From Pseudomonas sp. GR 6-02 (GTDB taxonomy: Bacteria > Pseudomonadota > Gammaproteobacteria > Pseudomonadales > Pseudomonadaceae), in assembly GCF_001655615.1 (NCBI RefSeq), contig NZ_CP011567.1, positions 3,233,001 to 3,297,000 of the forward strand: a stretch of 64,000 bases of DNA, written 5' to 3'. A model generated the notes under the pieces. That model had not been told where the DNA came from. It searched no databases and saw only the letters and a program-made list of their open reading frames with translations. The stretch's first letter is position 1. Every line of letters begins with the position of its first letter. The translations under genes and the position numbers were made by a program. Positions 34,584 through 44,220 of the stretch are shown piece after piece.

Positions 34584-34790
34584 TTATTCGTTCAGGAATT
34601 TCGGGCGGGGCAGCCGTTGACGACTCTTCTCACCCGGGAGCTTTCGCATTACTTCACGCAATCGCTCTGCAGGCCCTTCAAGCTCTTCTGGAGATGCTCG
34701 ATTGATTGCGAAGATTAATTGTTCGCGCCTACGCTGCTTGCCCTCTAAGATTTCAGCAAGCTCTGCATCGGACTGGGCATAACCTTGCAT
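34584..34790 (-). CDS. Small charged helical protein, hypothetical
   Basis: The 68-residue frame is strongly charged and predicted helical (AELAEILEGKQRRREQL, EELEGPAERLREVMRKL), with AGGAA about 8 bases before the ATG. It is unlike a random frame, but no family is recognised. A 78-codon frame (34815-35051) lies just upstream on the same strand, so the two could be a tiny operon. It is located between the SIR2 and KAP genes and transcribed against both. Confidence 0.4.
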   Translation of the reverse strand: MQGYAQSDAELAEILEGKQRRREQLIFAINRASPEELEGPAERLREVMRKLPGEKSRQRLPRPKFLNE

Positions 34791-34814
34791 AAATTCATTC
34801 CTGCAGAAGACAAT

Positions 34815-35051
34815 TTAACACAGGGGTTGCCTAGCTATGGGGCTGGTGATCGGCGTCTGTTCGTGCTCACCCTGGGCATTAACGACACAAACCGATATTT
34901 GGCTACTCAGCGCGCCTTGAGATGACATGTGTTCGAGCCTAATCGCAAGCATGGTCGTAATTTTCAAAAAAATGCGCCATGAACTCATACCACCCATTTC
35001 TCCGACCATTAGGATATAGAAAGTGCCATGAGGATGAGCCGTACGCAACAC
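34815..35051 (-). CDS. Possible small protein, hypothetical
   Basis: This is a 78-codon frame beginning at TTG, with internal ATGs (MGGMSSWRIFLKITTMLA). It ends 24 bases before the small helical protein gene. No domain is recognised and the start is uncertain; listed only because the gap between the flanking large genes would otherwise be unexplained. Confidence 0.22.
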   Translation of the reverse strand: MLRTAHPHGTFYILMVGEMGGMSSWRIFLKITTMLAIRLEHMSSQGALSSQISVCVVNAQGEHEQTPITSPIARQPLC

Positions 35052-35208
35052 CTACGAATATACTCGGCAAGCCTTCCACACTCCTCAAGCCTTCGAAATG
35101 TCGTCGCTACAATGCCCTCACTGGGCGGGAAAGTAGTGTTCGCGCTGCCGATCAATTAATCTCGCTGTGCTGGCCCTCGGCCACGTCTCGCCCACGAAGG
35201 AACGTCCT

Positions 35209-38200
35209 ATGCAGCCCCATGATTCGATGCCGGCCGTGCTAGATCGGCAAATAGCAAACGAGCAAGATGACGCGTTTGGACACAGGCACTATGCCCAAGC
35301 ACTACGCAGCCTGGTTGAATCCGAACGCCATCAACCTCCTTTTAGCATCGGCCTTCTAGGGGGGTGGGGCACGGGTAAAAGCTCGATCAAGGAGCTATAC
35401 ACGAAAGGCTTGGAGGACGACGCCGATGCTATGCAAGGAAACAGCGCTAGAAAGAATCGCTTCAAAAGCATCACCTTCAACGCTTGGCGCTTTGGTGGCA
35501 AGGACCAGGACATCAAACGCGCGCTGCTGCGCCATGTCTTTTTGGAGCTCGGAGGTGACGAGAAGACGCTCCATGACAAATTGTTCCGGAACGTGACGCA
35601 CACAGAGCAGCAATGGAAAGGCTGGAAGGAGTATGGCCTTCAGCTATGGCGCGCCTGGGCAATGCCTCTGCCCGCATTCGTCATCGCGATGGGCATACTA
35701 TTACTCTTCGTTTGGGCTGGCTTGCAGATTGCTCCAGCAGATGCTCCCATCGTCCAGTCCACGCTTGCACTGATACTGACGGTCTCCTACAGCTACATAC
35801 TCAAACAGCTTAAACCCTCCAAGATCGATAGCTTTCGCTCAATCACTAAGGTTTCACTTCCTAGCGCGAGTGCTGAGCAGTACGAGGAAATGCTGCTGGA
35901 GCAACTAAAAGAATTTAAACAACCCTCCAAAGGCTTTCTGAGCAAGACCATTCCTTGCGAGCGCCTGGTCATTTTCGTCGATGACCTTGACCGACTTTCT
36001 GCCGAGGAGATGGTGCTCGGTCTTGATGCCGTTCGCGCGTTCATGGAGATTCCAACTGACAGACTTCCAAAAGGTCTTGGATTGGTATTCGTCATTTCCT
36101 GTGACGAGGCGAAGGTGGCTGATGCTCTTTGGCGCGGCCGCAGCCACAACCCGGAACAGCCGGGCACGGTGTTTAGCCACAATGATGCACGTCGATACTT
36201 GGATCGTATCTTCCAATTCCGCCTCGAAATACCACCACCTCCGCGCGGTGACATGCGTCAGTTCGCACTCAAGCATCTGCTGACATTTACAGACATTGCC
36301 GATGACCTTAACGGTAAGGTCGTAGCCGCTGAACAGCTGATTGAACGCATGATTCACGTGAACGTTGTCGACCCACGCAACGCGCTTCAGATCGTTAACG
36401 CGTTTGCTCAGTCATGGTGGCTGGCCAAGCGCCGAGAACAGGAGGGCGTCAATGGTCGTCCCGGTGGGTTGCATGATGGCGCTGTAACCGGATACCTGGA
36501 GTCGTTAGCTGCTCTCAGCGCAGCCAAAGTTAGCTTCCCTGATTTCTACCGTGATCTGCAGGATGATCCAGAGTTCCTTGATCGACTGACCGCGGTTTTT
36601 GTTAACGATCATCCAGTCTTGGAACTGCCCCTTGACGCTCAGCCTCTTTTACTTAAGCGTTATGTAATGTTGGAAACCGATAGCAAAGGGGGCAAGACCA
36701 CAAAAATCCGGGAAGGATGCAGAGAGCTGCGGCAGTTTCTTTCCAGTCTGGTCGGTATCCAGTGGCCCGTTTCCCTTCAGAGTCTCCTGCTGCTATCTGA
36801 AGACCCTATCAGCCGCAAGTTCGGCTCGGGTACCCGCATAATCTACGGCCTGCTAGTGTCGGGCGATACCCGAGGGCTGATTGAACACCTTTCGCCGCGC
36901 GCCGACCAGATCATGCTTAGTGAAGATCAGGCTCGCCTGCTGCACCAGATGATCGGAGAACTGCACTTGGAGCCGGCAAGCCGGCGACACAACGCGATGC
37001 GTGTCGTGGCTAACCTTCTGAACGACCTGCCTCCCCGAACTGTACGGTTGGTAATCGGTCACCTATGCACGGAGTTGGCGGCGTCCAGTAACTTGAGGTC
37101 GATGGTCGGCGTGTCGAAGCTGGCTTCGGTTTTGCCACTTGCTAACAGCCAGCAACAGCAAATCGTAGCCGCAGCCCTCGTCGGCGACCTTTGTACAGAG
37201 GATGCTCCTTTCGGCTTGCGCCTCGAAAACATGCAGACACCGAGTTTGGATGTCGCTATAGACATGGCAAAAGCAGTAGCCGAGATTGTTCTCGCTGTGT
37301 GGAAGACTCAAGGGCTTCCTGCCCCCCAAGATCAAATATTCAGGCAGTGGCTCCACACGCGATCCATCACCGTCGACGGCATAGCGCACTCATTTCCATT
37401 CAGCTTACTGGAAGAATGGATCGTTAGTAATGAGGAAATGCTTCTCCACACTCTGGGCACGGACTACGCGACCTTGCTTGCAGTTGAGGTTGAGGCAGGC
37501 CGCGCTGCGGAGATCAATATCCCTAGGGCGGCGTTACGGATCGGTAAGCTTTTCGAGCAGATGGCGTTGGCTGGTGAGGAAAGTCGGGCTGAGTTGTGGC
37601 CGTTGGTTGAGCGTTACCTGAGCCTGACAGAGAATGACCTCAAAGCCTGTGCATTTACTGTCCTTGAGCAGCATCACAACCTGATGAGCCATCAAGTGCT
37701 CTCGCAATGCCTAAGGAAAATGACGGAACTGCTGATTAACCATCCCGATCCGTCCATGGATTTTGATCGGGGTTTTAGGTGGTTGGTACAAATGACGGCC
37801 AGCCGCCTCGATCATCTGTCCGAAGCAACCAAGGACAGCTTGCTCGAACTGATTGAAAACATCACATCTGATCCTTACGAGGATGACGCAGTTGCGCTAT
37901 TCGAGCAATTGAAGCGTAGCGATGAATTGCTGGCCAAATCAGCGGAAGGGTGGGTCGCAACGCTGGCCGGTGAGCTACCGCTTAAATGCTGCGAAGCACT
38001 GTTAAAGAGCTATGTGAGATTGCCGGATGATGTAAAAATCTCAATTGTGGCTTACCTCGACAGCGGTTTCAAAACAGCTTCTCTACCTGCGCGTTTCGAT
38101 GCCCTTTATCAGATAGCTGTTCGCGCTATCCCAAGTACTTGCTGGAATGAAGCAGAGCTTCAGAGCCATCTCCGAACGGCTCTCAGCCAACTGCCATCCC

Positions 38201-39282
38201 TGGTATCCAGAGCGTCTAATGAGCTAAGTGTTCTGCTCCAAGGGCTTACTCAGGTCTATTTGAATGCCGAGCCTCCGGTCGTTGCCTCAGGCTTGGAGAA
38301 TGCTTTCGCCACCGCAGTGAGCTATCCAACGCAGCTTAATACCCTTCACAAATTCTTCGGGGAACATTGGCCTTCGAAGGACTCAGTCACGCCGGGCAAC
38401 ATACCCGAGAGAATTTTCAACGAAGCTGTGACAACCATGACCAGCTATCCTCAGGAGGCAAAGCGAGATGTACTGAACTCATTGCAGAACATGATCGAAG
38501 TTGGCATCGTCGCGCCGACCCATCAACCTGAATTGATAACTCTTGCCTGCACGGTGTGGCAAAAACATTCCGCTGAAGCAGAAACCTTTTTGGCGCATAC
38601 GAAAGCGTCGTTGACCGCTGCCCAGGTCGCTACGCTGGCGGACGCCATAAACTGGGAGTTGGAGGAAGAAGTCGAGCGGCTCGAACAAATTTGGAATAAC
38701 GTTTCGCAAGGATTAACTGCCGAAGAGCAACGAGCTGCCACTTTGTTGATTTTAGCCAAGGGGCAGCAACTCGGGAAGACTGACCTCCCAGATCAATGTC
38801 TCAGCATCTGGACGCGATCTCTGGGTATGAAGGCATACTCCGTGCTTGAGCAAGTGATGTTTGGCAATGGTGTCACAGACGCTACCCAGAGGCGCCTATG
38901 GCGACAAATTATTTCCTTAACGCAAAAACCGCCCGCGATGGCACTAGTCGAACTGGCACTGAAGATCCTGGAACAGGCGTCAGCGCCAGAGGTTAGCGCA
39001 GCGGTCAATCCCGAATTAAAGTCGATTACCCAGCACTTCACCGATCAAGCTGAGCGTTCAGGCGTAGCGAGCCTGCTGCTCAAGCATGTACCACGATGTC
39101 CGTCCATCGCCACTAAAACTAATCTGGCTGATCTGGCGCATAGCCTGGGGTCACCGGCGGTACTGAAAACGGTCGACGCCACATCGTTAACCGAAGACGA
39201 CTTGAAGGCAATCGCTGAAAAATTTGGTGAAGGGAGAGACATGAAAAGCCTTCGTAAGCGATTTGATAAGGCGGGGGGATGA
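35209..39282 (+). CDS. KAP family P-loop NTPase, very large
   Basis: The protein of about 1,357 residues has the KAP NTPase N-terminus: FSIGLLGGWGTGKSSIKELY (Walker A, residues about 45-60), an inserted hydrophobic region at about 150-200 (FVIAMGILLLFVWAGLQIA and a second segment), and Walker B CERLVIFVDDLDRLSAEEMV near residue 255. About 900 residues of helical, HEAT-like sequence follow. KAP NTPases are membrane-anchored STAND-like ATPases frequent in phage-defence islands; a characterised example is PifA, which excludes phage T7. ATG 35209 has AAGGAA upstream; the frame extends earlier without a ribosome site. Confidence 0.85.
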   Translation: MQPHDSMPAVLDRQIANEQDDAFGHRHYAQALRSLVESERHQPPFSIGLLGGWGTGKSSIKELYTKGLEDDADAMQGNSARKNRFKSITFNAWRFGGKDQDIKRALLRHVFLELGGDEKTLHDKLFRNVTHTEQQWKGWKEYGLQLWRAWAMPLPAFVIAMGILLLFVWAGLQIAPADAPIVQSTLALILTVSYSYILKQLKPSKIDSFRSITKVSLPSASAEQYEEMLLEQLKEFKQPSKGFLSKTIPCERLVIFVDDLDRLSAEEMVLGLDAVRAFMEIPTDRLPKGLGLVFVISCDEAKVADALWRGRSHNPEQPGTVFSHNDARRYLDRIFQFRLEIPPPPRGDMRQFALKHLLTFTDIADDLNGKVVAAEQLIERMIHVNVVDPRNALQIVNAFAQSWWLAKRREQEGVNGRPGGLHDGAVTGYLESLAALSAAKVSFPDFYRDLQDDPEFLDRLTAVFVNDHPVLELPLDAQPLLLKRYVMLETDSKGGKTTKIREGCRELRQFLSSLVGIQWPVSLQSLLLLSEDPISRKFGSGTRIIYGLLVSGDTRGLIEHLSPRADQIMLSEDQARLLHQMIGELHLEPASRRHNAMRVVANLLNDLPPRTVRLVIGHLCTELAASSNLRSMVGVSKLASVLPLANSQQQQIVAAALVGDLCTEDAPFGLRLENMQTPSLDVAIDMAKAVAEIVLAVWKTQGLPAPQDQIFRQWLHTRSITVDGIAHSFPFSLLEEWIVSNEEMLLHTLGTDYATLLAVEVEAGRAAEINIPRAALRIGKLFEQMALAGEESRAELWPLVERYLSLTENDLKACAFTVLEQHHNLMSHQVLSQCLRKMTELLINHPDPSMDFDRGFRWLVQMTASRLDHLSEATKDSLLELIENITSDPYEDDAVALFEQLKRSDELLAKSAEGWVATLAGELPLKCCEALLKSYVRLPDDVKISIVAYLDSGFKTASLPARFDALYQIAVRAIPSTCWNEAELQSHLRTALSQLPSLVSRASNELSVLLQGLTQVYLNAEPPVVASGLENAFATAVSYPTQLNTLHKFFGEHWPSKDSVTPGNIPERIFNEAVTTMTSYPQEAKRDVLNSLQNMIEVGIVAPTHQPELITLACTVWQKHSAEAETFLAHTKASLTAAQVATLADAINWELEEEVERLEQIWNNVSQGLTAEEQRAATLLILAKGQQLGKTDLPDQCLSIWTRSLGMKAYSVLEQVMFGNGVTDATQRRLWRQIISLTQKPPAMALVELALKILEQASAPEVSAAVNPELKSITQHFTDQAERSGVASLLLKHVPRCPSIATKTNLADLAHSLGSPAVLKTVDATSLTEDDLKAIAEKFGEGRDMKSLRKRFDKAGG

Positions 39283-39717
39283 GCCGTTAAGTCCCCGAGC
39301 CCACAGAGCACCGGTGCAGGTGCGCATGTCCATTGGCTCAGTGTCGAGACAGACCGCGTTGATGCTGCGTTGAACTGGGATATTGACACGTGCACAGCCG
39401 GTCGGGTGCGAGGTTGGTTAACTCACTATGAGTGTCTGTTGTTTGAATGGGATTGCGATTCTTGCAAAAGCTGGAGAAAAGACGCTCGATTGGCATCGAA
39501 CTTTAAGGCCTAAAAAACCGCTAAAACAAACGAATGGCGCTCGCAGTTAATTGGTTTCTATTTGCGAACCAGATTAGCGTCGATTCTGTAACACAGGGCT
39601 GCTCTGGCGATTGACTCATCGAGTCTGCATGCCGATAACAATTGAATAGGGATTGGTCGATACAGCCGACCTGTAAATCATGGCCAAGGCCAATAACCAA
39701 TTTGAAAACGAGTTTCA
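39283..39717. other. Intergenic region between KAP and membrane-protein genes
   Basis: These 435 bases hold no frame with a credible start or domain. The last 100 bases are AT-richer and likely carry the promoter of the following gene. No terminator-like hairpin is obvious after the KAP stop. Confidence 0.35.
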
Positions 39718-41277
39718 ATGAACCACGAAAACGTTGTTACCTTAGAACAAACAGCGGATGAGATGCGACGCCTGGCGAAAAAGGTCGAGCGCCGGTCTTC
39801 GAAGTCACTGGAGGCGATGAAGGATGTACAGCGCGATTGTCAGGAGAGAATCCAAGCGCTCAAATATGAGCTGAGCAAGGATCTCATCGACCAAGCCAAC
39901 GCACCAGTCAATAGAGCTGTCAGTATCCTCACCTACGTCTTGGCTGCAGTTGTCATAGTCGGTGGTGTGTTCGCCTGGCTGACAGCCAATAACCTTGAGT
40001 CCACCTTGCAAACGCTCATGACAAAGAGGATCGAATCCTGGCTGTCGCTCGAAGATGAGCATTCGCAGGCCAGCAGGACACTCGATGCCTATCGGACCCG
40101 TGCGTTACTTGATTCTTACATGATCCAACTCGCTAGGCAGAAATCGCAGAACACGTCCATTGTAGATCTCAACTTCAAGGTTAGTGACAAAAAGCGCCTT
40201 ATGGCGATCGTCCGCTCACCATCGTCTGACTACCAGGATTTTTACGACGCGCTGCGCTTGCTAGCAGTGGCCGACGGAGAGTGGGGGATTATCGTCGGCG
40301 AGAACGAGTTGGGACGTGATCTTGTCGGACTGATTAAAGACCCGCGCTTTGATTCGATGAGAAAGCTCGACATACTGCAGATCCTTTCGCGCAATCGAAA
40401 CCTCATTGAGGTTGAAGCGGCATATCTTCAGGATAACTCGGCATTCGAGCCGCTTCGTTACCAGTCCTACCTCAATCTCAAAAATTATGATAAAAGCTCG
40501 CCTGCAGGTGAACTCGCGCTAAAATACGCTATCGGTCTTTTGCAAAGCAACGCCGTTCACAAAGTGGAGGACGCGCTCGAACATATCGCGGCGATCGATC
40601 CGTTTAATACCGACCTAGCAGCATTTCTTCTTCAGCTGCCGGAGCGCCAGCGCGAGCTGAGGATGAACTATCGCCTGGCAGTTGCCAAAGGGCTGATATC
40701 TCAGTTGCCTGCTCCGAGTGCCATGAGCTTATATCTACCTGAAGATAACGAGCCAGTGGACCGAGAAGCTATTCGTTCCACTGTCACGGCGCTAATCAGC
40801 GCTTTGTTGGACGATGGTCTAATGCTACGAATGGACAAGACATTTGTCGCAAGGCCTCATCTCGCGCTTTATTATCGCCAAGCCGATGGTGTGGCCGTCC
40901 CCAAGCAGTTTCCATTGGAGCGACTAATGGGGGACGAACAACTGATGCAGACTATCTACAAGAGTCAATATTCCAAGGGTCTAGAACGTTTTGCCCAGTT
41001 TTTCTCTGTAACAGACGGAGGCGAGGTCATCGTGCTGGCGAAATTGACGGTGCCTGCTGCAGCCCTTGGTCTCGCGACTGATCCATTATCACCCAGAGAT
41101 ATCGTCGGGCGGCTGGAATTCGCTCAGGACGCGAGACTCCAGTTTACTTGGAGAGACAGCCTGGGTGACTGGCAGACTAGAGGTATCGAAAATCTAAGGG
41201 AAGCGAGAGTGAGCATGGTGTTTGACAAAGACGCTATATCTTATCGCGACACGAGTCTAACTGACTGGATCTTCTGA
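39718..41277 (+). CDS. Membrane-anchored hypothetical protein next to KAP NTPase
   Basis: The 519-residue protein starts with a coiled-coil-prone region (residues 10-60, RRLAKKVERRSSKSLEAMKD), has one transmembrane helix at about 65-87 (SILTYVLAAVVIVGGVFAWL), and then a soluble helical domain with HEAT/TPR-like segments of about 430 residues. It is not a family I recognise. It lies downstream of the KAP gene on the same strand, so the two membrane proteins may work together. Confidence 0.7.
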   Translation: MNHENVVTLEQTADEMRRLAKKVERRSSKSLEAMKDVQRDCQERIQALKYELSKDLIDQANAPVNRAVSILTYVLAAVVIVGGVFAWLTANNLESTLQTLMTKRIESWLSLEDEHSQASRTLDAYRTRALLDSYMIQLARQKSQNTSIVDLNFKVSDKKRLMAIVRSPSSDYQDFYDALRLLAVADGEWGIIVGENELGRDLVGLIKDPRFDSMRKLDILQILSRNRNLIEVEAAYLQDNSAFEPLRYQSYLNLKNYDKSSPAGELALKYAIGLLQSNAVHKVEDALEHIAAIDPFNTDLAAFLLQLPERQRELRMNYRLAVAKGLISQLPAPSAMSLYLPEDNEPVDREAIRSTVTALISALLDDGLMLRMDKTFVARPHLALYYRQADGVAVPKQFPLERLMGDEQLMQTIYKSQYSKGLERFAQFFSVTDGGEVIVLAKLTVPAAALGLATDPLSPRDIVGRLEFAQDARLQFTWRDSLGDWQTRGIENLREARVSMVFDKDAISYRDTSLTDWIF

Positions 41278-41428
41278 TTGCTCATTTTTCTCGCTGGTAG
41301 TTAGTGATAGACAACAGACGTCTACCGAGGAAGGCAATATACCGCCTAGTTGAAGACACTGATTACAGATGGAGCGCTGTTCTCAATTAGTATTTTGACG
41401 CCGTGATCAGGGGAGGGGAGAGTGGCGT

Positions 41429-41890
41429 CTAGTCAGGCTTATGCTCGTTGAGGTTGGGCAGGACCATCAGCGTATGTTCATCGTAATGAGGAAAAAATCG
41501 CTGCCATGCACGTACACCACCCAACTCGCCCACAGCTAGGATAATAGCCTTGTGAGAGGCCGTAAGCAGAGCGACTTGCCGCTCTAAATCTTCTATACGT
41601 TCGTCTTTCATTGCAAGACTGGCTATTAGCCGTTTTTGAGAGTTCTTTTTCGCTCGTTCTACCCATTGGTTTCGGGTTGTTTGCAATTGTTGATAGTGAG
41701 CAATTAGGTCTCTTCGAAATGTGTCCCGCGTGAGAGTGGAAACGGCGCCTAGATTCTCCATTCTACGCACAATGGCATGGGCAGTTATTCTCTCATCGTT
41801 TTCCAGCATGGAGTCAAGAACGCTAAGTAGATTGTCATCAAGATTAACCGCATTTGCGGTGCGGCGTACAGGCTTGCTCGGTGCTGGCAT
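41429..41890 (-). CDS. gmtX: GmtX-like small protein of a gamma-mobile-trio element
   Basis: The 153-residue protein has a basic N-terminus (PAPSKPVRRTANAV), a helical winged-helix-like part (ITAHAIVRRMENLGAVSTLT) and a coiled coil (MKDERIEDLERQVALLTASH). It ends the recombinase operon after two large tyrosine recombinases, the order of the gamma-mobile-trio (GmtY-GmtZ-GmtX) and, functionally, of Tn554 tnpABC. ATG 41890 has GGAG six bases upstream; GTG 41908 is an alternative. It is probably a DNA-binding accessory factor for transposition. The name rests on position and size. Confidence 0.6.
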   Translation of the reverse strand: MPAPSKPVRRTANAVNLDDNLLSVLDSMLENDERITAHAIVRRMENLGAVSTLTRDTFRRDLIAHYQQLQTTRNQWVERAKKNSQKRLIASLAMKDERIEDLERQVALLTASHKAIILAVGELGGVRAWQRFFPHYDEHTLMVLPNLNEHKPD

Positions 41891-41934
41891 ATTGACTCCG
41901 CTAGGCACGTAACAGGGCTTTAGCGCAAAAGCGG

Positions 41935-44220
41935 CTAGCCTTCAAATAAGTCTACTTGATGGACCGGTACCGACAAATCCGGACCATCTGGAAAAGGGTT
42001 TTCACCTGGTCGACATGCCAATGCTTTATCAATATTTTCTAACGTTTTTTTGGCATGATCCAATTGATTTGCTCTTCCGATACTATCACTCAATCGAGCC
42101 TCTATTTTATTAACGGCTAAGGCGATTTTTTCACGAAGCCCAAATAGATTTTGCTGATGACTTTTCAGATCTGTAACGCAAAGATGACGGCACCCGCCGT
42201 AACACTCTAAATGCTTTGGACAAGGATTGGTCATGAAACTGTTAATGCAAAATCCATAAGGCGTAACGTGAAACCCATCAGCTTCTCCCGCCAGAAAGAG
42301 AAATGCCGCCTCATCGCCCATTGTCGCCTGAATCTCTCGAAACTCTTCAACAATGGGACCGGATACCTTGCCACTTAGGATCATCGCTAGCACTTGCGAA
42401 CCACCTATTGGCATAATATCAAGTGCCGTGTGCGGCAGATCCATTGAAGCAAGTTCTTCTAATAAGCTGCGGTGATCGTACCGGTACGACTGCTCAACAC
42501 TACGACGGCCGTAACGCTTAGTTATAATCGTGTCAGCTACGCCCATCCTAAAGAGTTCACTATTTTGAACGTGACGAAAAGAATGACTATTTATTGTAAG
42601 GCCTTGGTTTTCTTCATTGCGCCCATATCGCTGAAAAAAAGTGGTGTTTGAAGTTTGACTTTTGTAATAGTGGCTTCGTAAGTCGACCGTATCGAGGATT
42701 CCAACAAAGCAGTATTTGCGAATATCGCATAGCCCATCATTTCTCCCTTCTGATAGTGCGCGGATGGGCGCAAGAAATAACATATTATGTGGAGGTATCA
42801 AGCCCGCAGCGGTGCGCAACGGCTTTAGAGGTGAGAGCTTGGACGGCATTCTTAATCTCACCAGCTGCTCTAACTCCGATATCTTAAAGTACCCCTTTCT
42901 GAAATTTACCTTACAAGGCACCCCGGACACTGTGCGAAAAGGAGTGAGCGATTCATACCCTCTACGCAGCACGGCGAAATACTGCCGCACGACATTCTTC
43001 ACTTTTCCTCCTTGTTTTTTTAATGACAACTGTCGACTCTCAATTTCGTCCAGTACGCCAATGTCATAATTTTTTCTGTACTGCGCAGTTAATCGAACTT
43101 CGTCGTCATCTTCAAATACAAATGGATTGCCAGTCAAATACGGATAGAGGTCTGCCGCGGCCACCAACTCGTCCGGCTGAAAGTCAGCCAAAATCCGATT
43201 GGTTTGATACTGTTTCTCAAGAGTGGCGCGGAGCGGCTGGGTGAGCAAGAGCACCCGACTCAGAAAATCAGTAATAATCTCCCTGAACATCTCGGGAATG
43301 TGCTGTATATCTGGATGTAAGAGCTTGCCATCTTTATCCGAAATACTTCTTTTTTCAACAAAATATCTAAGGGCAATCGATGACGACATACCGCCGAACT
43401 CGCCTGCGGGAATTCCCTTTTTACTCAGATGAGAAAACTCCTGACACCAATCGACTGGTATAAGTGGTGTTTCGCCCATTCGCAACCCACAGAGCACAAG
43501 AATTTTGGCTTGCGCAAACCTCAACTCATCATAAAATGTCTGTGGATCTTCGGTAAAAACAATTCGGATCAGTTCCCAGAATGCATTGTAATCTGGAAGG
43601 CGCTCAGTGCGTTTGCGCTCCGAAAGGTTTTGTCGAAAATTAGACGTATCCTCGCGACTGTTACGGCGTTTGACGCTAACTGCAGGCAACAAAGGAGTGC
43701 GATCAACCAGACAATGAAAGTCAAATATATGCTGTACCGAATTTCTAATTCCTCTGGCCAGTTGACCAGAAGGCTGTAACAGTGATGCGTATTTAAGTGC
43801 AGTCGCAATGTGATCAACACTCAATTCCCACGGCTCAGCTTTGCCACAACAAGATGCAATGATACGAATGGTTCGGACAATGTATTGGCTCGCATGCGCT
43901 GCGGATACACCTTTCACATAAATATAGTGAATTGCGCATGCTTTGATTAAGTCCTGCCACGAGTTCGTAAGCTTCGCCCTTGCGATTGCGGGTACTCCTT
44001 GTGCCCTCCGCTCCGCGTTGATCAACGCCAGACATTTTATGTCGGTCCCAAAGTCCGCAAGCCAATAAGGGACTCGGGGATTATCTGCCATATGGAATAA
44101 GGGCCATCCCTCACCTTTTTTTACGGTTCCATCAGGTGCAGTCGGAATGTCCCAGTTGACGTCTTTAGACATTGCAAGAATTTTGTTTGCTTCAATAAAA
44201 TCCCTAAAATTATTATTCAT
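41935..44220 (-). CDS. gmtZ: GmtZ-like integrase (VPA1269-type)
   Basis: The 761-residue protein contains tyrosine-recombinase elements: LVLCGLRMGETPLIP (first catalytic Arg), INSHSFRHVQNSEL (HxxR box) and a tyrosine candidate in SVEQSYRYDHRS. A Cys/His cluster near residue 680 (NPCPKHLECYGGCRHLC) is typical of this large integrase class. Its start ATG 44220 overlaps the gmtY stop by eight bases. The coding sequence is clearly more AT-rich than the flanking chromosome. Gamma-mobile-trio elements, described in Vibrio and other gammaproteobacteria, carry anti-phage and toxin cargo, which agrees with the neighbouring KAP and SIR2 genes. Confidence 0.68.
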   Translation of the reverse strand: MNNNFRDFIEANKILAMSKDVNWDIPTAPDGTVKKGEGWPLFHMADNPRVPYWLADFGTDIKCLALINAERRAQGVPAIARAKLTNSWQDLIKACAIHYIYVKGVSAAHASQYIVRTIRIIASCCGKAEPWELSVDHIATALKYASLLQPSGQLARGIRNSVQHIFDFHCLVDRTPLLPAVSVKRRNSREDTSNFRQNLSERKRTERLPDYNAFWELIRIVFTEDPQTFYDELRFAQAKILVLCGLRMGETPLIPVDWCQEFSHLSKKGIPAGEFGGMSSSIALRYFVEKRSISDKDGKLLHPDIQHIPEMFREIITDFLSRVLLLTQPLRATLEKQYQTNRILADFQPDELVAAADLYPYLTGNPFVFEDDDEVRLTAQYRKNYDIGVLDEIESRQLSLKKQGGKVKNVVRQYFAVLRRGYESLTPFRTVSGVPCKVNFRKGYFKISELEQLVRLRMPSKLSPLKPLRTAAGLIPPHNMLFLAPIRALSEGRNDGLCDIRKYCFVGILDTVDLRSHYYKSQTSNTTFFQRYGRNEENQGLTINSHSFRHVQNSELFRMGVADTIITKRYGRRSVEQSYRYDHRSLLEELASMDLPHTALDIMPIGGSQVLAMILSGKVSGPIVEEFREIQATMGDEAAFLFLAGEADGFHVTPYGFCINSFMTNPCPKHLECYGGCRHLCVTDLKSHQQNLFGLREKIALAVNKIEARLSDSIGRANQLDHAKKTLENIDKALACRPGENPFPDGPDLSVPVHQVDLFEG

